From: Methylobacter sp.
Lineage (GTDB): Bacteria; Pseudomonadota; Gammaproteobacteria; Methylococcales; Methylomonadaceae
Length of the DNA: 64,000 nt
Assembly (NCBI GenBank): GCA_026399025.1
Contig: JAPLRU010000049.1
Span: forward strand, 62,001-126,000
Direction: 5' to 3'
Shown here: positions 26,875-35,061 of the stretch, one piece after another
How positions within the stretch are numbered: position 1 is the first letter of the stretch
Layout of the letters: the number at the start of each line of letters is the position of its first letter
The notes under the pieces: model-generated
Seen by the model: only the letters and a program-made list of their open reading frames with translations
What the model was told of the DNA's origin: nothing
The model's database searches: none
Made by a program: the position numbers and the translations under genes

Positions 26875-28247
26875 GCCCGTCCACCCAGGAAAAAATATCC
26901 CCAGCCTTCGAGTCATTTCTAGCTGAAAGCGGTAATAACGATAAGCGGGATGCCATTGTTATTTACCGTTCAGCCAGCAATGACTTGCCACCTTTACGGG
27001 GTCGATTGAAAAGCCTAAAGGAAAAACTGGCTGATATTGCGGCTAGAGCTAACGCTCAATCCACAGCACATCAACAAGTACAAGCGCAATTATTTGAAAC
27101 CTATGAACGGGAAAGTCTTAGGCGCATGCCAAAATCTAAGCCGCAACATTTAGCGATGACCGGCATAGGCTCGGCGGCTTTTCCTGCTGCGAAGATGGAG
27201 GTGACGCGAGCTACCTTGCCTGCCTTGGCCAAACAACAGGATGTCGTCGCAATATTGCCCAATCAGAGGGTGTCTTTGATCGGCCCCAAGGAAATCAATT
27301 ATCAAGACTTGGCAAGCAGCGAAGCCAAGTCCGGTTATACCTGGGGACTGCAAGAATTAGGTGTCCCCGAATTATGGGCAACAACGCGCGGCGCCCAGAT
27401 CAATGTAGCGGTGCTGGATACAGGCGTATACGGCGAACATCCGGCCTTGAAAGGGCGGGTGAAAGATTTTGTGATGGTCGATCCTTTGGGTAGGCGCATC
27501 GAAACGAACATAAGCTTTGATGCGGGCCGTCATGGCACCCATGTTTGCGGCACTATCGCAGGCGGTAAAACAGCTAATGGCGTGTCTATTGGTGTAGCTC
27601 CAGAGGCTCAATTGTTAGTGGGTGCGGTTTTAGTAGGTGATGCCACTTTAATGACGATATTCGAAGGCCTTTCCTGGGCAATTGAAAAAGGCGCAGACAT
27701 CGTCAATATATCGTTGGGATTTCAATATTACGAACCTCAATTCGCATTGATCTTCGATATGCTGATTGAGCAATACGGCATCTTGCCCGTGGCCGCCATC
27801 GGTAATGAAAACCATGGCAGTACCAGTTCTCCTGGCAATGTCCGCAATGCATTTTCGGTAGGCGCCTTGGAAAAACTATCACCTAAACGCTTTGAAATTG
27901 CCTCTTTCAGCAGCGGTGCCAGTCTATTTTTTCCGGGCGAAGCGCCAATTCATAAACCTGATATAGTAGCTCCGGGCGTTCAGGTGTATTCCTGCATTCC
28001 GCCGGAAAAAAGATCGGGAGGCGATTTTGACTACACTTATATGGATGGAACCTCGATGGCTACGCCTCACATTGCGGGTGTTGTCGCTCTATTAATGTCG
28101 GCTTACCCGGATGTTGAACCTGAGCGTATAATCGAAGTGTTAAAAGAAACCGCTCGCCACCCGCAAGGCACGGCAAAACGCCCTGATAACCGTTGGGGAT
28201 ATGGCTTGATTCAGCCCTTAGAAGCGATGAAAGCCTTAGCATCATGA
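26871..28247 (+). CDS. Cytoplasmic subtilisin-like (S8) serine protease coupled to the NACHT ATPase
   Basis: A 458-residue protease with an apparently complete catalytic triad: Asp183 in AVLDTGVYGEH, His221 in GRHGTHVCGTIAGG and Ser395 in DGTSMATPHIAGV. The oxyanion Asn lies in AAIGNENHGST. Residues 1-150 form a propeptide-like region (SPAFESFLAESGNNDKRDAI ... VVAILPNQRVSLI). No signal peptide is present, so it should act in the cytoplasm. The ATG overlaps the NACHT stop by four bases, with AAGGA upstream. The likely role is an effector released or activated by the NACHT protein, degrading host or foreign proteins. The next gene resembles this propeptide. Confidence 0.9.
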   Translation: MSPSTQEKISPAFESFLAESGNNDKRDAIVIYRSASNDLPPLRGRLKSLKEKLADIAARANAQSTAHQQVQAQLFETYERESLRRMPKSKPQHLAMTGIGSAAFPAAKMEVTRATLPALAKQQDVVAILPNQRVSLIGPKEINYQDLASSEAKSGYTWGLQELGVPELWATTRGAQINVAVLDTGVYGEHPALKGRVKDFVMVDPLGRRIETNISFDAGRHGTHVCGTIAGGKTANGVSIGVAPEAQLLVGAVLVGDATLMTIFEGLSWAIEKGADIVNISLGFQYYEPQFALIFDMLIEQYGILPVAAIGNENHGSTSSPGNVRNAFSVGALEKLSPKRFEIASFSSGASLFFPGEAPIHKPDIVAPGVQVYSCIPPEKRSGGDFDYTYMDGTSMATPHIAGVVALLMSAYPDVEPERIIEVLKETARHPQGTAKRPDNRWGYGLIQPLEAMKALAS

Positions 28248-28254
28248 GGCTTAA

Positions 28255-28605
28255 ATGATGAAGATTAGTCCTGAATTTGAACAGCATCTTGCTATTCGCG
28301 ACCCCGGAAGCACGGTTCAAGCCGTGTTGTTAATCTCAGCGCCTTCAAGAAAATCGCCTTCATCCCGGCAAGATCGAATTGCTAAACGGGGCGAAATGAG
28401 AGACAGGCTTCAAGCTGCGGCTGAATTGGCATTATTTGAAATCGATCAAGTATTGGCTCGTTTCGGTGGGCGTCGCTTGGCGGATAGCGTAGATGCTCTA
28501 GGGAGCTTACCGGTTGAAACAACTCCGGCGGGTATCAGAGCCTTAGCAAATAACTCGGGAGTGCAAGCGATTTTAGAGAATCAAAAGGTTTCGCCAATGC
28601 ATTAA
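28255..28605 (+). CDS. Stand-alone propeptide-like protein, possible inhibitor of the neighbouring S8 protease
   Basis: A 116-residue protein that resembles the N-terminal propeptide region of the upstream protease: SPEFEQHLA against SPAFESFLA, then a VQAVLLISAPS strand against DAIVIYRSAS. The end, IRALANNSGVQAILENQKVS, matches LPALAKQQDVVAILPNQRVS. No catalytic domain follows. It starts 7 bp after the protease stop, so the three genes form one operon. Subtilisin propeptides are intramolecular chaperones and tight inhibitors, so a free copy could act as an immunity protein. That role is inference. Confidence 0.7.
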   Translation: MMKISPEFEQHLAIRDPGSTVQAVLLISAPSRKSPSSRQDRIAKRGEMRDRLQAAAELALFEIDQVLARFGGRRLADSVDALGSLPVETTPAGIRALANNSGVQAILENQKVSPMH

Positions 28606-28686
28606 CGCATTCAAGAGCCGTAGGGTAGATCCGCCATACGTTGATTGACTGTTTACTGTCGCGAAACCGTCCTAGGCAACTCGCAA

Positions 28687-28820
28687 TAAATAAACCACAC
28701 GATGAATCAATCAAAAATGGAACGCAGATGACGCTGATAGTTATGATTAACGCAGATTTTTCATGGATTATCCGTGTTTATCATAATCATCTGCGTTCCA
28801 TTGTATTTGTGGTTTATTTA
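28687..28820. repeat. Nested inverted-repeat element (134 bp)
   Basis: Outer arms TAAATAAACCACA (28687-28699) and TGTGGTTTATTTA (28808-28820) are perfect. Inner arms AATGGAACGCAGATGA (28716-28731) and TCATCTGCGTTCCATT (28787-28802) are also perfect. The centre contains the AACGCAGATTTTTCATGGAT type of string common in dispersed repeats. It lies just beyond the NACHT-protease operon and has no coding potential. Confidence 0.7.
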
Positions 28821-28856
28821 TCCTACAAGCGACCCAATTTAACTCGATAAAATGAG

Positions 28857-28913
28857 TCAAGGGGCCAGAGTTATTATTGATCTTTAAAAATCCCAATGTC
28901 TCTGACCCCTTGA
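28857..28913. terminator. Inverted repeat between two converging operons, likely bidirectional terminator or REP-like unit
   Basis: The arms TCAAGGGGCCAGAG (28857-28870) and CTCTGACCCCTTGA (28900-28913) pair with one mismatch across a 29-nt AT-rich loop. It separates the propeptide-like gene (plus) from the YjfJ-like gene (minus). The GGGGTCAGAG-type motif also resembles REP elements mobilised by RAYT transposases, none of which is seen here. Confidence 0.45.
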
Positions 28914-28925
28914 TTTTGCGACTGA

Positions 28926-29660
28926 TTAGACTTTACTTCTCAACGCCGCCATTCTGTCCTGAATGGACAAGCCGGCAGGACTATTGCCGCTGACAGCCGC
29001 CATGGCCGCTTTAATATCGGCATCTTCGTCAATGGACGTCGGTTGCAATAAACGCGCTTTGCGATTAGCGGCATCGGCTTCGGCTTTGGATTGTTCAGCC
29101 AACTTGTTCATATGATCCAACGCGGAACTTAAGCCGGTGGTGCTTTTAGAAAGCCCGGCCGCCATGGCAGCAGCATCGGCAATCTCCTTCGCGCGTTCTT
29201 TTTGGAACTCGGCTCTTTGCATGTCCTTTTTAGCTTTTTCAACGGTATGCCGGGCGCTTTTTAGTTTTTCGGCATATTGCTTAACCAAGCCATCCAATTG
29301 ATCCATATCTTGTCTGGCGTCGTCGGCTTCTTGTTTTTCACGCTCAATATCGGGCAACATCTCTTCCAGCGCCGATATCAGTTGATTCAATGCCGCTGTT
29401 TTTCCGGGATCGGCCTGCAAATAGTCGGCCGCGGCGAGTCTTTGGTTATAAAGAGCCAAAATTGTTTCGGCTTCTTTGTTTTCCTTATCCCAGACTTGCT
29501 TGGCTTTTGAAAACGCCACATTCAGATTGTCGAACTTCTCTTCGATTTCACCGATGGCGGCTTCGGTTGCACCCTCCGGATCAAACCTGACAATCGCTTC
29601 GCTTAAGGCACTCGCCAGACTTTTTGCTTTTTCAATGCCGTAATTCTTAAAAAATGACAT
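28926..29660 (-). CDS. YjfJ-like coiled-coil protein (PspA/IM30-like)
   Basis: A 244-residue, almost wholly helical and charged protein: a PspA/IM30-like long coiled coil (about residues 35-200) with an unstructured C-terminus (DIKAAMAAVSGNSPAGLSIQ). In E. coli, YjfJ (PspA family) precedes YjfK (DUF2491). Here the order on the minus strand is TAXI-like protein, YjfK-like, then this gene, 34 bp after the YjfK-like stop. PspA-type proteins bind membranes from the cytoplasmic side. The assignment rests mainly on the neighbour and fold pattern. Confidence 0.6.
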   Translation of the reverse strand: MSFFKNYGIEKAKSLASALSEAIVRFDPEGATEAAIGEIEEKFDNLNVAFSKAKQVWDKENKEAETILALYNQRLAAADYLQADPGKTAALNQLISALEEMLPDIEREKQEADDARQDMDQLDGLVKQYAEKLKSARHTVEKAKKDMQRAEFQKERAKEIADAAAMAAGLSKSTTGLSSALDHMNKLAEQSKAEADAANRKARLLQPTSIDEDADIKAAMAAVSGNSPAGLSIQDRMAALRSKV

Positions 29661-29694
29661 GTAATATTTCCTTTGTTTTTTGTGTGATAAAACT

Positions 29695-30309
29695 TTAATT
29701 GCCTAAAATAGTGATCGTCGACGGATGCACATTAAAGCCGATATAAAAAGACACGGCGGCCTGCTCGCGACTCTCGATAAGCTCGGCAGTCACTTTAAGC
29801 CGCTCGGTAAAATCAAACGGCTGGATTTTTCGTTCAAACAGCATGACCTGATTAGCGCAATCAAAACTGTCCTCAGCGGTTTTGATGTGCTCACTGATCT
29901 GACATAAATCAATCGTTTTAGCGCTACCGCCGAATGCGCGGCTATAGTGAATGTCATCCAAGCCCATGTCCGTCGACGCCATTTCTTGCAGAATGTCTGC
30001 CCATTCCTGTTCACTCGGCGTCAAGGTCAATACGTTTTGATAAAGAGCCGCTTGTTTAATGTCGTGCTCAACCGCCTCAAGTTCAATCAAATAAGAGTTG
30101 CCGTTGTTTTCGGCATACACATTAAAAATGTCCCTTGTTCCGGCATCATCCTCCACCGTACCGAGCGCCTGAATAAAAAATAACCCCTCGGGCCTGACAA
30201 AGCTCGGATGCAAATCGATATGCGCCACGTCAATTAAATTAACGGCAATATCGCTATCCAACTCAAGCTTGAGGTGTTTCTTTTGGGGGGGCGTTTTTCG
30301 TCCGAACAT
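29695..30309 (-). CDS. DUF2491 (YjfK family) protein
   Basis: A 204-residue protein: MFGRKTPPQKKHLKLELDSD, then VRPEGLFFIQALGTVEDDAG and SYLIELEAVEHDIKQAALYQ, which resemble YjfK/DUF2491. No signal or membrane segment is seen. Its start overlaps the stop of the TAXI-like gene by one base (TAATG). In enterobacteria yjfK lies in the yjfIJKLM-yjfC set, whose role is unclear. Only two of those partners are recognisable here. Confidence 0.65.
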   Translation of the reverse strand: MFGRKTPPQKKHLKLELDSDIAVNLIDVAHIDLHPSFVRPEGLFFIQALGTVEDDAGTRDIFNVYAENNGNSYLIELEAVEHDIKQAALYQNVLTLTPSEQEWADILQEMASTDMGLDDIHYSRAFGGSAKTIDLCQISEHIKTAEDSFDCANQVMLFERKIQPFDFTERLKVTAELIESREQAAVSFYIGFNVHPSTITILGN

Positions 30310-31811
30310 TATTGTTTTACCGCTTGTTTAAGTTGATTTTCAATATCCGCCAGTTTCAGCGCCATTTTGGCGGCCAATTCGGCATGGCTTGCTTTCCAAG
30401 CGCTGCTCATCACGAAGGTTGCCGGAGCAACCACGGTTTGAATATAACCGTCCGAGAAAAAATGGTCTTCAATGCTACGCTTGTAATCGCTTGAGGATAA
30501 CGTTCTCGCTTGGTACACGCCGTCTTTAAGCAAGCGCTCATCCTTGATAGCTATTAACTTAAGGTCTTTTCGGTCAATCAGCCGGTCCAGCGAGGAGGCG
30601 TGAGGCGCCGCCATATAAAACAGGCAGGATTGCGTTTGCACGGCTTTTAAAATGGCATCTTCATAGTTAACCGCGTCTTTGGCGATGATGTTGCCATAGT
30701 CGGGATTAAAGCCGACCAAACGATCCCACGTCATTCTCGATCCTGAGCCTTTGGGAATCCATACCGATTGCCCATTAAGGTCGTCAATCGATTTGCCTTT
30801 AGCTTTTATGCTGCATGCCAAATGGCCCGCTTCAAGAAAAGGCTTGAAAACGATCTCTAATTTATCTTTATCAAAAACCGCATCGCCTTGAATAAAGCCC
30901 GCGTCGCAATTGCCTGCCGCTATTTTTGCCAGAATATCCGGCGTACCTTTAGTAATCACCGGGTTCAGGTTTACCCAGTCAACCACGGCGGGCAGCATAT
31001 AGGTTTGAGCGATTTTATAATACGGCCCGGCCTCCGAGCCTACGCAAACATTAAAATCCGGCTGGCTTGATTTAAGCGCCGCTTCGGATAATACGGCCGC
31101 CGCCGGAACCCCATCTGGCAACCAATCCGGATTAGGCTGCGCATTGCCTTTGGCTTGTTTTGCCGCATCGATCTTATCCAACTGAGACTTCAATTCGGCA
31201 TTATTACGAGCAAGACGGTCGGCTTCGGCCCGCCATTTTAAATAATCCTCGTCATGCTGATGATTAAAGGCGTATTCCCCTGCCGATGCCGAATTATTAA
31301 GCAAGCTGTACAAAAACATCCCGGACAACATGCCGAAAGAATTACTGCCGCCATTAACAACGACCGGAGGATGTGATTGATAATAACGGTTGCGTGAGTC
31401 CCAGGTGTCATGATCACGTTCAGCCTGCCTGAACATACCGTTATTAGAATAACGGTTTCGGTAACTCTTGATGTCCGCCTCGGGAAAATAGGACGGTTTT
31501 TTTGTCGGCATCACGTCCTGGAAGAACTTGAAAGATTTTTTGGTGGATTGCCTGGCGTGCTGTTGCTCAATAGTGGAGTTATAAGTTTTCCCGAACTTAG
31601 GGCTAACCATGCTGCCGCCGGTTTTGAATGAATTGGTCTTATTGTTCGACTTGGTGCTTGAGCTAGAGCTGAATTTTACAGACGGTCTTGATGTCGAACT
31701 TTTTGATGAACTTGAATAATTAGCGGCCTGAGCGCTTGTTGATGTTAAAGCCATTGCCATAATCAGGGCAGCGGCCGGGTTGATTATTTTGGATAGTGAG
31801 CGGCTGTTCAT
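30309..31811 (-). CDS. Secreted protein with a TAXI-type (TRAP-associated) solute-binding domain
   Basis: A 500-residue protein. A signal peptide is evident (AAALIMAMALTSTSAQAANY). A Ser/Lys-rich low-complexity stretch (about 30-75), a Tyr/Arg-rich part and a short coiled coil (WRAEADRLARNNAELKSQ) follow. From about residue 255 on (FNVCVGSEAGPYYKIAQTYM ... ITKGTPDILAKIAAGNCDAG) it matches TAXI-family periplasmic binding proteins. The usual TRAP permease genes are absent, so it may sense rather than transport. It is first in the operon with the YjfK- and YjfJ-like genes. The ligand is unknown. Confidence 0.7.
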   Translation of the reverse strand: MNSRSLSKIINPAAALIMAMALTSTSAQAANYSSSSKSSTSRPSVKFSSSSSTKSNNKTNSFKTGGSMVSPKFGKTYNSTIEQQHARQSTKKSFKFFQDVMPTKKPSYFPEADIKSYRNRYSNNGMFRQAERDHDTWDSRNRYYQSHPPVVVNGGSNSFGMLSGMFLYSLLNNSASAGEYAFNHQHDEDYLKWRAEADRLARNNAELKSQLDKIDAAKQAKGNAQPNPDWLPDGVPAAAVLSEAALKSSQPDFNVCVGSEAGPYYKIAQTYMLPAVVDWVNLNPVITKGTPDILAKIAAGNCDAGFIQGDAVFDKDKLEIVFKPFLEAGHLACSIKAKGKSIDDLNGQSVWIPKGSGSRMTWDRLVGFNPDYGNIIAKDAVNYEDAILKAVQTQSCLFYMAAPHASSLDRLIDRKDLKLIAIKDERLLKDGVYQARTLSSSDYKRSIEDHFFSDGYIQTVVAPATFVMSSAWKASHAELAAKMALKLADIENQLKQAVKQ

Positions 31812-31909
31812 TTAACGCAATTCCCCGCATAGTAAATTGGTATCAATAAGAAAGTAATAAGGCAATTCGCCATAAATACCCCACAACCCGAATAGTTCCC
31901 ATGCTCCGG

Positions 31910-32072
31910 AGACTGTGAAAGTATTATCAAAATGAGTTTAAAAACCTATTCACCACGAAGGCACGAAGATCGCGAAGGAAAATAATAACTCAATATATGA
32001 AAACTTCGTGTCCTTCGTGCCTTCGTGGTGAATGCTTTTGCTTTTGTTCTAAAACGAATACTTTCACAGTCT
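31910..32072. repeat. Nested inverted-repeat element with TTCACCACGAAGG arms
   Basis: The outer arms AGACTGTGAAAGTATT (31910-31925) and AATACTTTCACAGTCT (32057-32072) are a perfect 16-bp inverted repeat. The inner arms ATTCACCACGAAGGCACGAA (from 31948) and their perfect inverted copy (to 32033) form a 21-bp stem. Total length 163 bp, no coding potential. The inner arm also occurs in a shorter form at 15539-15587. It lies upstream of the TAXI-like gene and downstream of rsfS. Confidence 0.75.
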
Positions 32073-32158
32073 ACGAAGCGCAGGAATAATATCGAAATCA
32101 GCCAATCCGGCCTCATTCGTGTTCCATTTATCTAACTAGCGCATCCAACAAGACAAGC

Positions 32159-32518
32159 CTAGCCCAACGCGGCTTTCTGCTCGCCTTCTTTAGAACCTTC
32201 AACCGACCATAGTTTCTCAAGTTGATAAAAGTCGCGCGCCTGAGCATTCATCGCATGGACAATGACATCTCCCAAGTCCAGCAACACCCAGTCCGAACCC
32301 AGGCCGCCTTCCGTACCCAAAGGCCTAATGCCGTTTTCCTTGAGCTTTTCCGATACATAATCGCACAAGGACTTTAGGTGACGATCCGAGGTGCCGGTCA
32401 CTACCACCATATAATCGGTAAAACTGGTCTTGCCCCGAACATCGAGAATCGTTATCTGTTGCCCTTTACGTTCATCCAAAACTTCCTGGACAATTTTCAA
32501 TATCTGTTCTGCTTGCAT
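32159..32518 (-). CDS. rsfS: Ribosome silencing factor
   Basis: RsfS (formerly YbeB) binds ribosomal protein uL14 and blocks subunit joining during starvation. The 119-residue protein has the family core: ITILDVRGKTSFTDYMVVVT, SDRHLKSLCDYVSEKLKENG and the SDWVLLDLGDVIVHAMNAQ segment. It follows nadD after 24 bp, the standard proA-nadD-rsfS order. A short C-terminal tail (EGSKEGEQKAALG) extends beyond the core. Confidence 0.95.
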   Translation of the reverse strand: MQAEQILKIVQEVLDERKGQQITILDVRGKTSFTDYMVVVTGTSDRHLKSLCDYVSEKLKENGIRPLGTEGGLGSDWVLLDLGDVIVHAMNAQARDFYQLEKLWSVEGSKEGEQKAALG

Positions 32519-32542
32519 TCAAATTCCTAGTTAATAATGAGA

Positions 32543-33181
32543 TTAATCTATCTCGTAAAGCTGATGTTGCTTGATGTATTCTATGACAGCATCGGGTAAT
32601 AAAAAACCCGGATTTTGTTTTGTTGCGATTAGCTTCCTAATCGCGGTTGCCGAAATATCCAATTGAGTGACCTGCTGGAAGCATAATTTTCCTGCGTCGG
32701 CTTGTGCCAGATCCGTGCTGTCGTTAGTTAGTCTGGCTTTAAAAAAATCATCGAGTTGCGGTGTTTCAAAGCCCGGCCGGGTCATCACCACAATATGCGC
32801 ATAATCAAATAAACGCCGCCATTGATGCCAAGCGGTTAAATAGCTAAACGCGTCGGTGCCGATAAACAGCAGCAACGATTCAGCGGGAAACTCCCGGCGT
32901 AGGGATTTTAGCGTGTCGACCATATAAGAAGGGGCTTGAGGAGACAACTTGTGCCGGTCCAATTCGCGGGTATCGATTTTCAGACCCGACTGGTTTTTTA
33001 TCGACAACTCCAGCATCTGTAACCGCATCTCGGCGGGTGCCGCGGGTTGATCGCGATGCGGCGGATTGGCGCAGGGAATCAAGCGGACTTCGTCCAGCCC
33101 GAAGATGTCCTTGACTTCGAGCGCCGAACGTAAATGTCCGTAGTGAACAGGATCAAAAGTACCGCCGAAAATACCGATCAT
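32543..33181 (-). CDS. nadD: Nicotinate-nucleotide adenylyltransferase
   Basis: NadD makes deamido-NAD from nicotinate mononucleotide and ATP. The 212-residue protein begins MIGIFGGTFDPVHYGHLRSA, with the GxFDPxHxGH nucleotide-binding motif. The late segment DISATAIRKLIATKQNPGFL is the ISSTxIR motif. Its ATG directly abuts the proA stop (TAA ATG), so it is translated from the same mRNA. Confidence 0.96.
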   Translation of the reverse strand: MIGIFGGTFDPVHYGHLRSALEVKDIFGLDEVRLIPCANPPHRDQPAAPAEMRLQMLELSIKNQSGLKIDTRELDRHKLSPQAPSYMVDTLKSLRREFPAESLLLFIGTDAFSYLTAWHQWRRLFDYAHIVVMTRPGFETPQLDDFFKARLTNDSTDLAQADAGKLCFQQVTQLDISATAIRKLIATKQNPGFLLPDAVIEYIKQHQLYEID

Positions 33182-34438
33182 TTATTGCCTGATATGACCG
33201 TCACCCAGAACGATAAATTTTAACGAGGTCAAACCCTTTAAGCCCACCGGGCCGCGCGCATGAAGCTTGTCGGTGCTGATGCCGATTTCAGCGCCCAACC
33301 TGTATTCAAAGCCGTCGGCAAAGCGCGTCGATGCGTTGACCATCACCGAACTGGAATCGACTTCGCGCAAAAAACGGCGGGCTAAGGTGTAGTCTTCGGT
33401 CACAATCGCTTCGGTGTGCCCTGAACTGTGTCGATGAATATGTTCCATCGCTTGATCGATGCCGTCGACAACCCGGATCGACAAAATCGGCGCCAGATAT
33501 TCGGTATCCCAGTCTTCCTCAGTCGCTCTGACGCAGCCGGGAATCAAAGAACAAGCCTTCAAACAACCGCGTAATTCAACGCCTTTTTGGCTGTATTGTT
33601 CCGCCAGCAGCGGCAATACTTTAGCGGCAATATTTTCGGCAACCAGCAAGGTTTCCATCGCATTGCACACGCCGTAACGATGGGTTTTGGCGTTGACCGC
33701 AATCTTGACCGCTTTATCAATATCGGCTTTATCGTCGATATAAACATGACAGATGCCATCCAGATGCTTGATCACAGGAATCGTTGCATCCCTGGAAATA
33801 CGTTCGATCAAGCTTTTGCCGCCGCGCGGGACAATCACATCGACGTATTCACTCATCGTGATCAATTCGCCCACCGCCGCCCTATCCGCGGTCGCCACGA
33901 TTTGCACCGCGTCGACCGGCAAAGCCGCCGCTTTCAAACCTTCAGAAATACACGCAGCAATGGCCTGATTGGAATGAATAGCTTCCGAGCCGCCTCTTAA
34001 AATACAGGCATTACCGGATTTAAGACATAAGGCCGCCGCATCAACCGTCACATTGGGACGGGATTCGTAAATAATGCCGATCACGCCCAAAGGCACGCGC
34101 ATTTGCCCCACCTGTATACCGCTGGGCCGATAACTTAAATCGCTGATTTCGCCGACCGGATCGGGTAACGCGGCAACTTGTTTTAAACCTTCAATCATCG
34201 CCTGAATACCGGCCGGCTTTAGCTCCAGTCTGTCCAGCGACGCCGCATCCATGCCATTAGTTCTGCCGGCAACCAAATCCTTGCCGTTTTCCGTAATCAA
34301 CAGCTGACGGCTGTTTTCAATAGCTTCGGCGATTTTTAATAAAGCCCGATTTTTTTTGCCCGACTCGGTACGGCTTATTTCCCGCCCGGCTGTTCTGGCC
34401 TGCCGACCGATCGTTTGCATGTATGCTTTAATATCCAT
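33182..34438 (-). CDS. proA: Glutamate-5-semialdehyde dehydrogenase
   Basis: ProA reduces gamma-glutamyl phosphate to glutamate-5-semialdehyde with NADPH in proline synthesis. The 418-residue protein shows the family landmarks: [33 protein letters not shown], and the catalytic cysteine segment [34 protein letters not shown] closes the protein. It heads the proA-nadD-rsfS operon; the family A element at 34509-34643 lies just upstream. Confidence 0.96.
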   Translation of the reverse strand: MDIKAYMQTIGRQARTAGREISRTESGKKNRALLKIAEAIENSRQLLITENGKDLVAGRTNGMDAASLDRLELKPAGIQAMIEGLKQVAALPDPVGEISDLSYRPSGIQVGQMRVPLGVIGIIYESRPNVTVDAAALCLKSGNACILRGGSEAIHSNQAIAACISEGLKAAALPVDAVQIVATADRAAVGELITMSEYVDVIVPRGGKSLIERISRDATIPVIKHLDGICHVYIDDKADIDKAVKIAVNAKTHRYGVCNAMETLLVAENIAAKVLPLLAEQYSQKGVELRGCLKACSLIPGCVRATEEDWDTEYLAPILSIRVVDGIDQAMEHIHRHSSGHTEAIVTEDYTLARRFLREVDSSSVMVNASTRFADGFEYRLGAEIGISTDKLHARGPVGLKGLTSLKFIVLGDGHIRQ

Positions 34439-34508
34439 TAGGGTCTCATTAACTGGATGAATGTTAGGCGCGATTATAGCGTTGAATACGGTTTTCCGCC
34501 TATGTCTA

Positions 34509-34643
34509 TATAGTGTCCGTAACTAATATAGAGACATGCGTTCCTTCTCCCGCTGGACGACTTGCAAGGATGCAGGAGGTAAGGCAATGCAGGAGCAATT
34601 GCCGAGAGGGCTTTACGTCGCTTTATCAACTGAAGTATCTATA
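34509..34643. repeat. Short family A repeat element with TATAG...CTATA ends
   Basis: This copy has the outer parts of the 15214 and 37096 elements (TAATATAGAGAC at the left, GGGCTTTACGTCGCTTTATC at the right) but only one copy of the central core, with no large internal hairpin. It sits about 70 bp upstream of proA and may affect its transcription. Confidence 0.7.
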
Positions 34644-34679
34644 TCTTTTAAAGCCTAAAACAAAGGCTAAATCCGAAGC

Positions 34680-34708
34680 AAAAAAAAGGGCGGAAAATCC
34701 CGCCCTTT
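34680..34708 (-). terminator. Rho-independent terminator of the SmbP-like gene
   Basis: The stem AAAGGGCGG / CCGCCCTTT (34685-34693 with 34700-34708) has a six-base loop. The A-run at 34680-34687 becomes a long T tail on the minus strand. It lies 18 bp beyond the smbP stop. Confidence 0.85.
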
Positions 34709-34725
34709 GTTAAAAAACCGCAAAA

Positions 34726-35061
34726 CTATTTATTACCGGCCTTAATGTGTTCTACAGCGGCTTCGGCGTGTTTAGTCGCCACATCGGCATGGCCTAAATT
34801 ACCATGATCAATGGCTTCTTGCAGCTCTTTGCCGGCCTCGTCTAAATGATTTTTTTGCGCGCCATGAGTCACTATAGCGCCTGCCAGCGCATGTTCCATT
34901 GCCGCCTTGGAGTGTTCGACCAAGGCCGGCGCACGACCTGCTTTACCCTCAGTTACTGCGGCATTGGCGTGTTTTAGCGCTTCGGCCGCATGTTCTTCGG
35001 CAAAAACCGAAGTACTTAAAAATAATAATAAGCCTGCACATGTCAGTGATAATTTTCTCAT
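34726..35061 (-). CDS. smbP: SmbP-like periplasmic small metal-binding protein
   Basis: A 111-residue protein with a clear signal peptide (LSLTCAGLLLFLSTSVFA, cleaved before EEHA). The mature part is made of helical repeats with regularly spaced His, as in HAAEALKHANAAVTEGKAG and HAEAAVEHIKAG. This matches SmbP of Nitrosomonas europaea, which binds copper and other divalent metals. In a methanotroph it would fit copper storage or protection. It is monocistronic with its own terminator. Confidence 0.8.
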   Translation of the reverse strand: MRKLSLTCAGLLLFLSTSVFAEEHAAEALKHANAAVTEGKAGRAPALVEHSKAAMEHALAGAIVTHGAQKNHLDEAGKELQEAIDHGNLGHADVATKHAEAAVEHIKAGNK

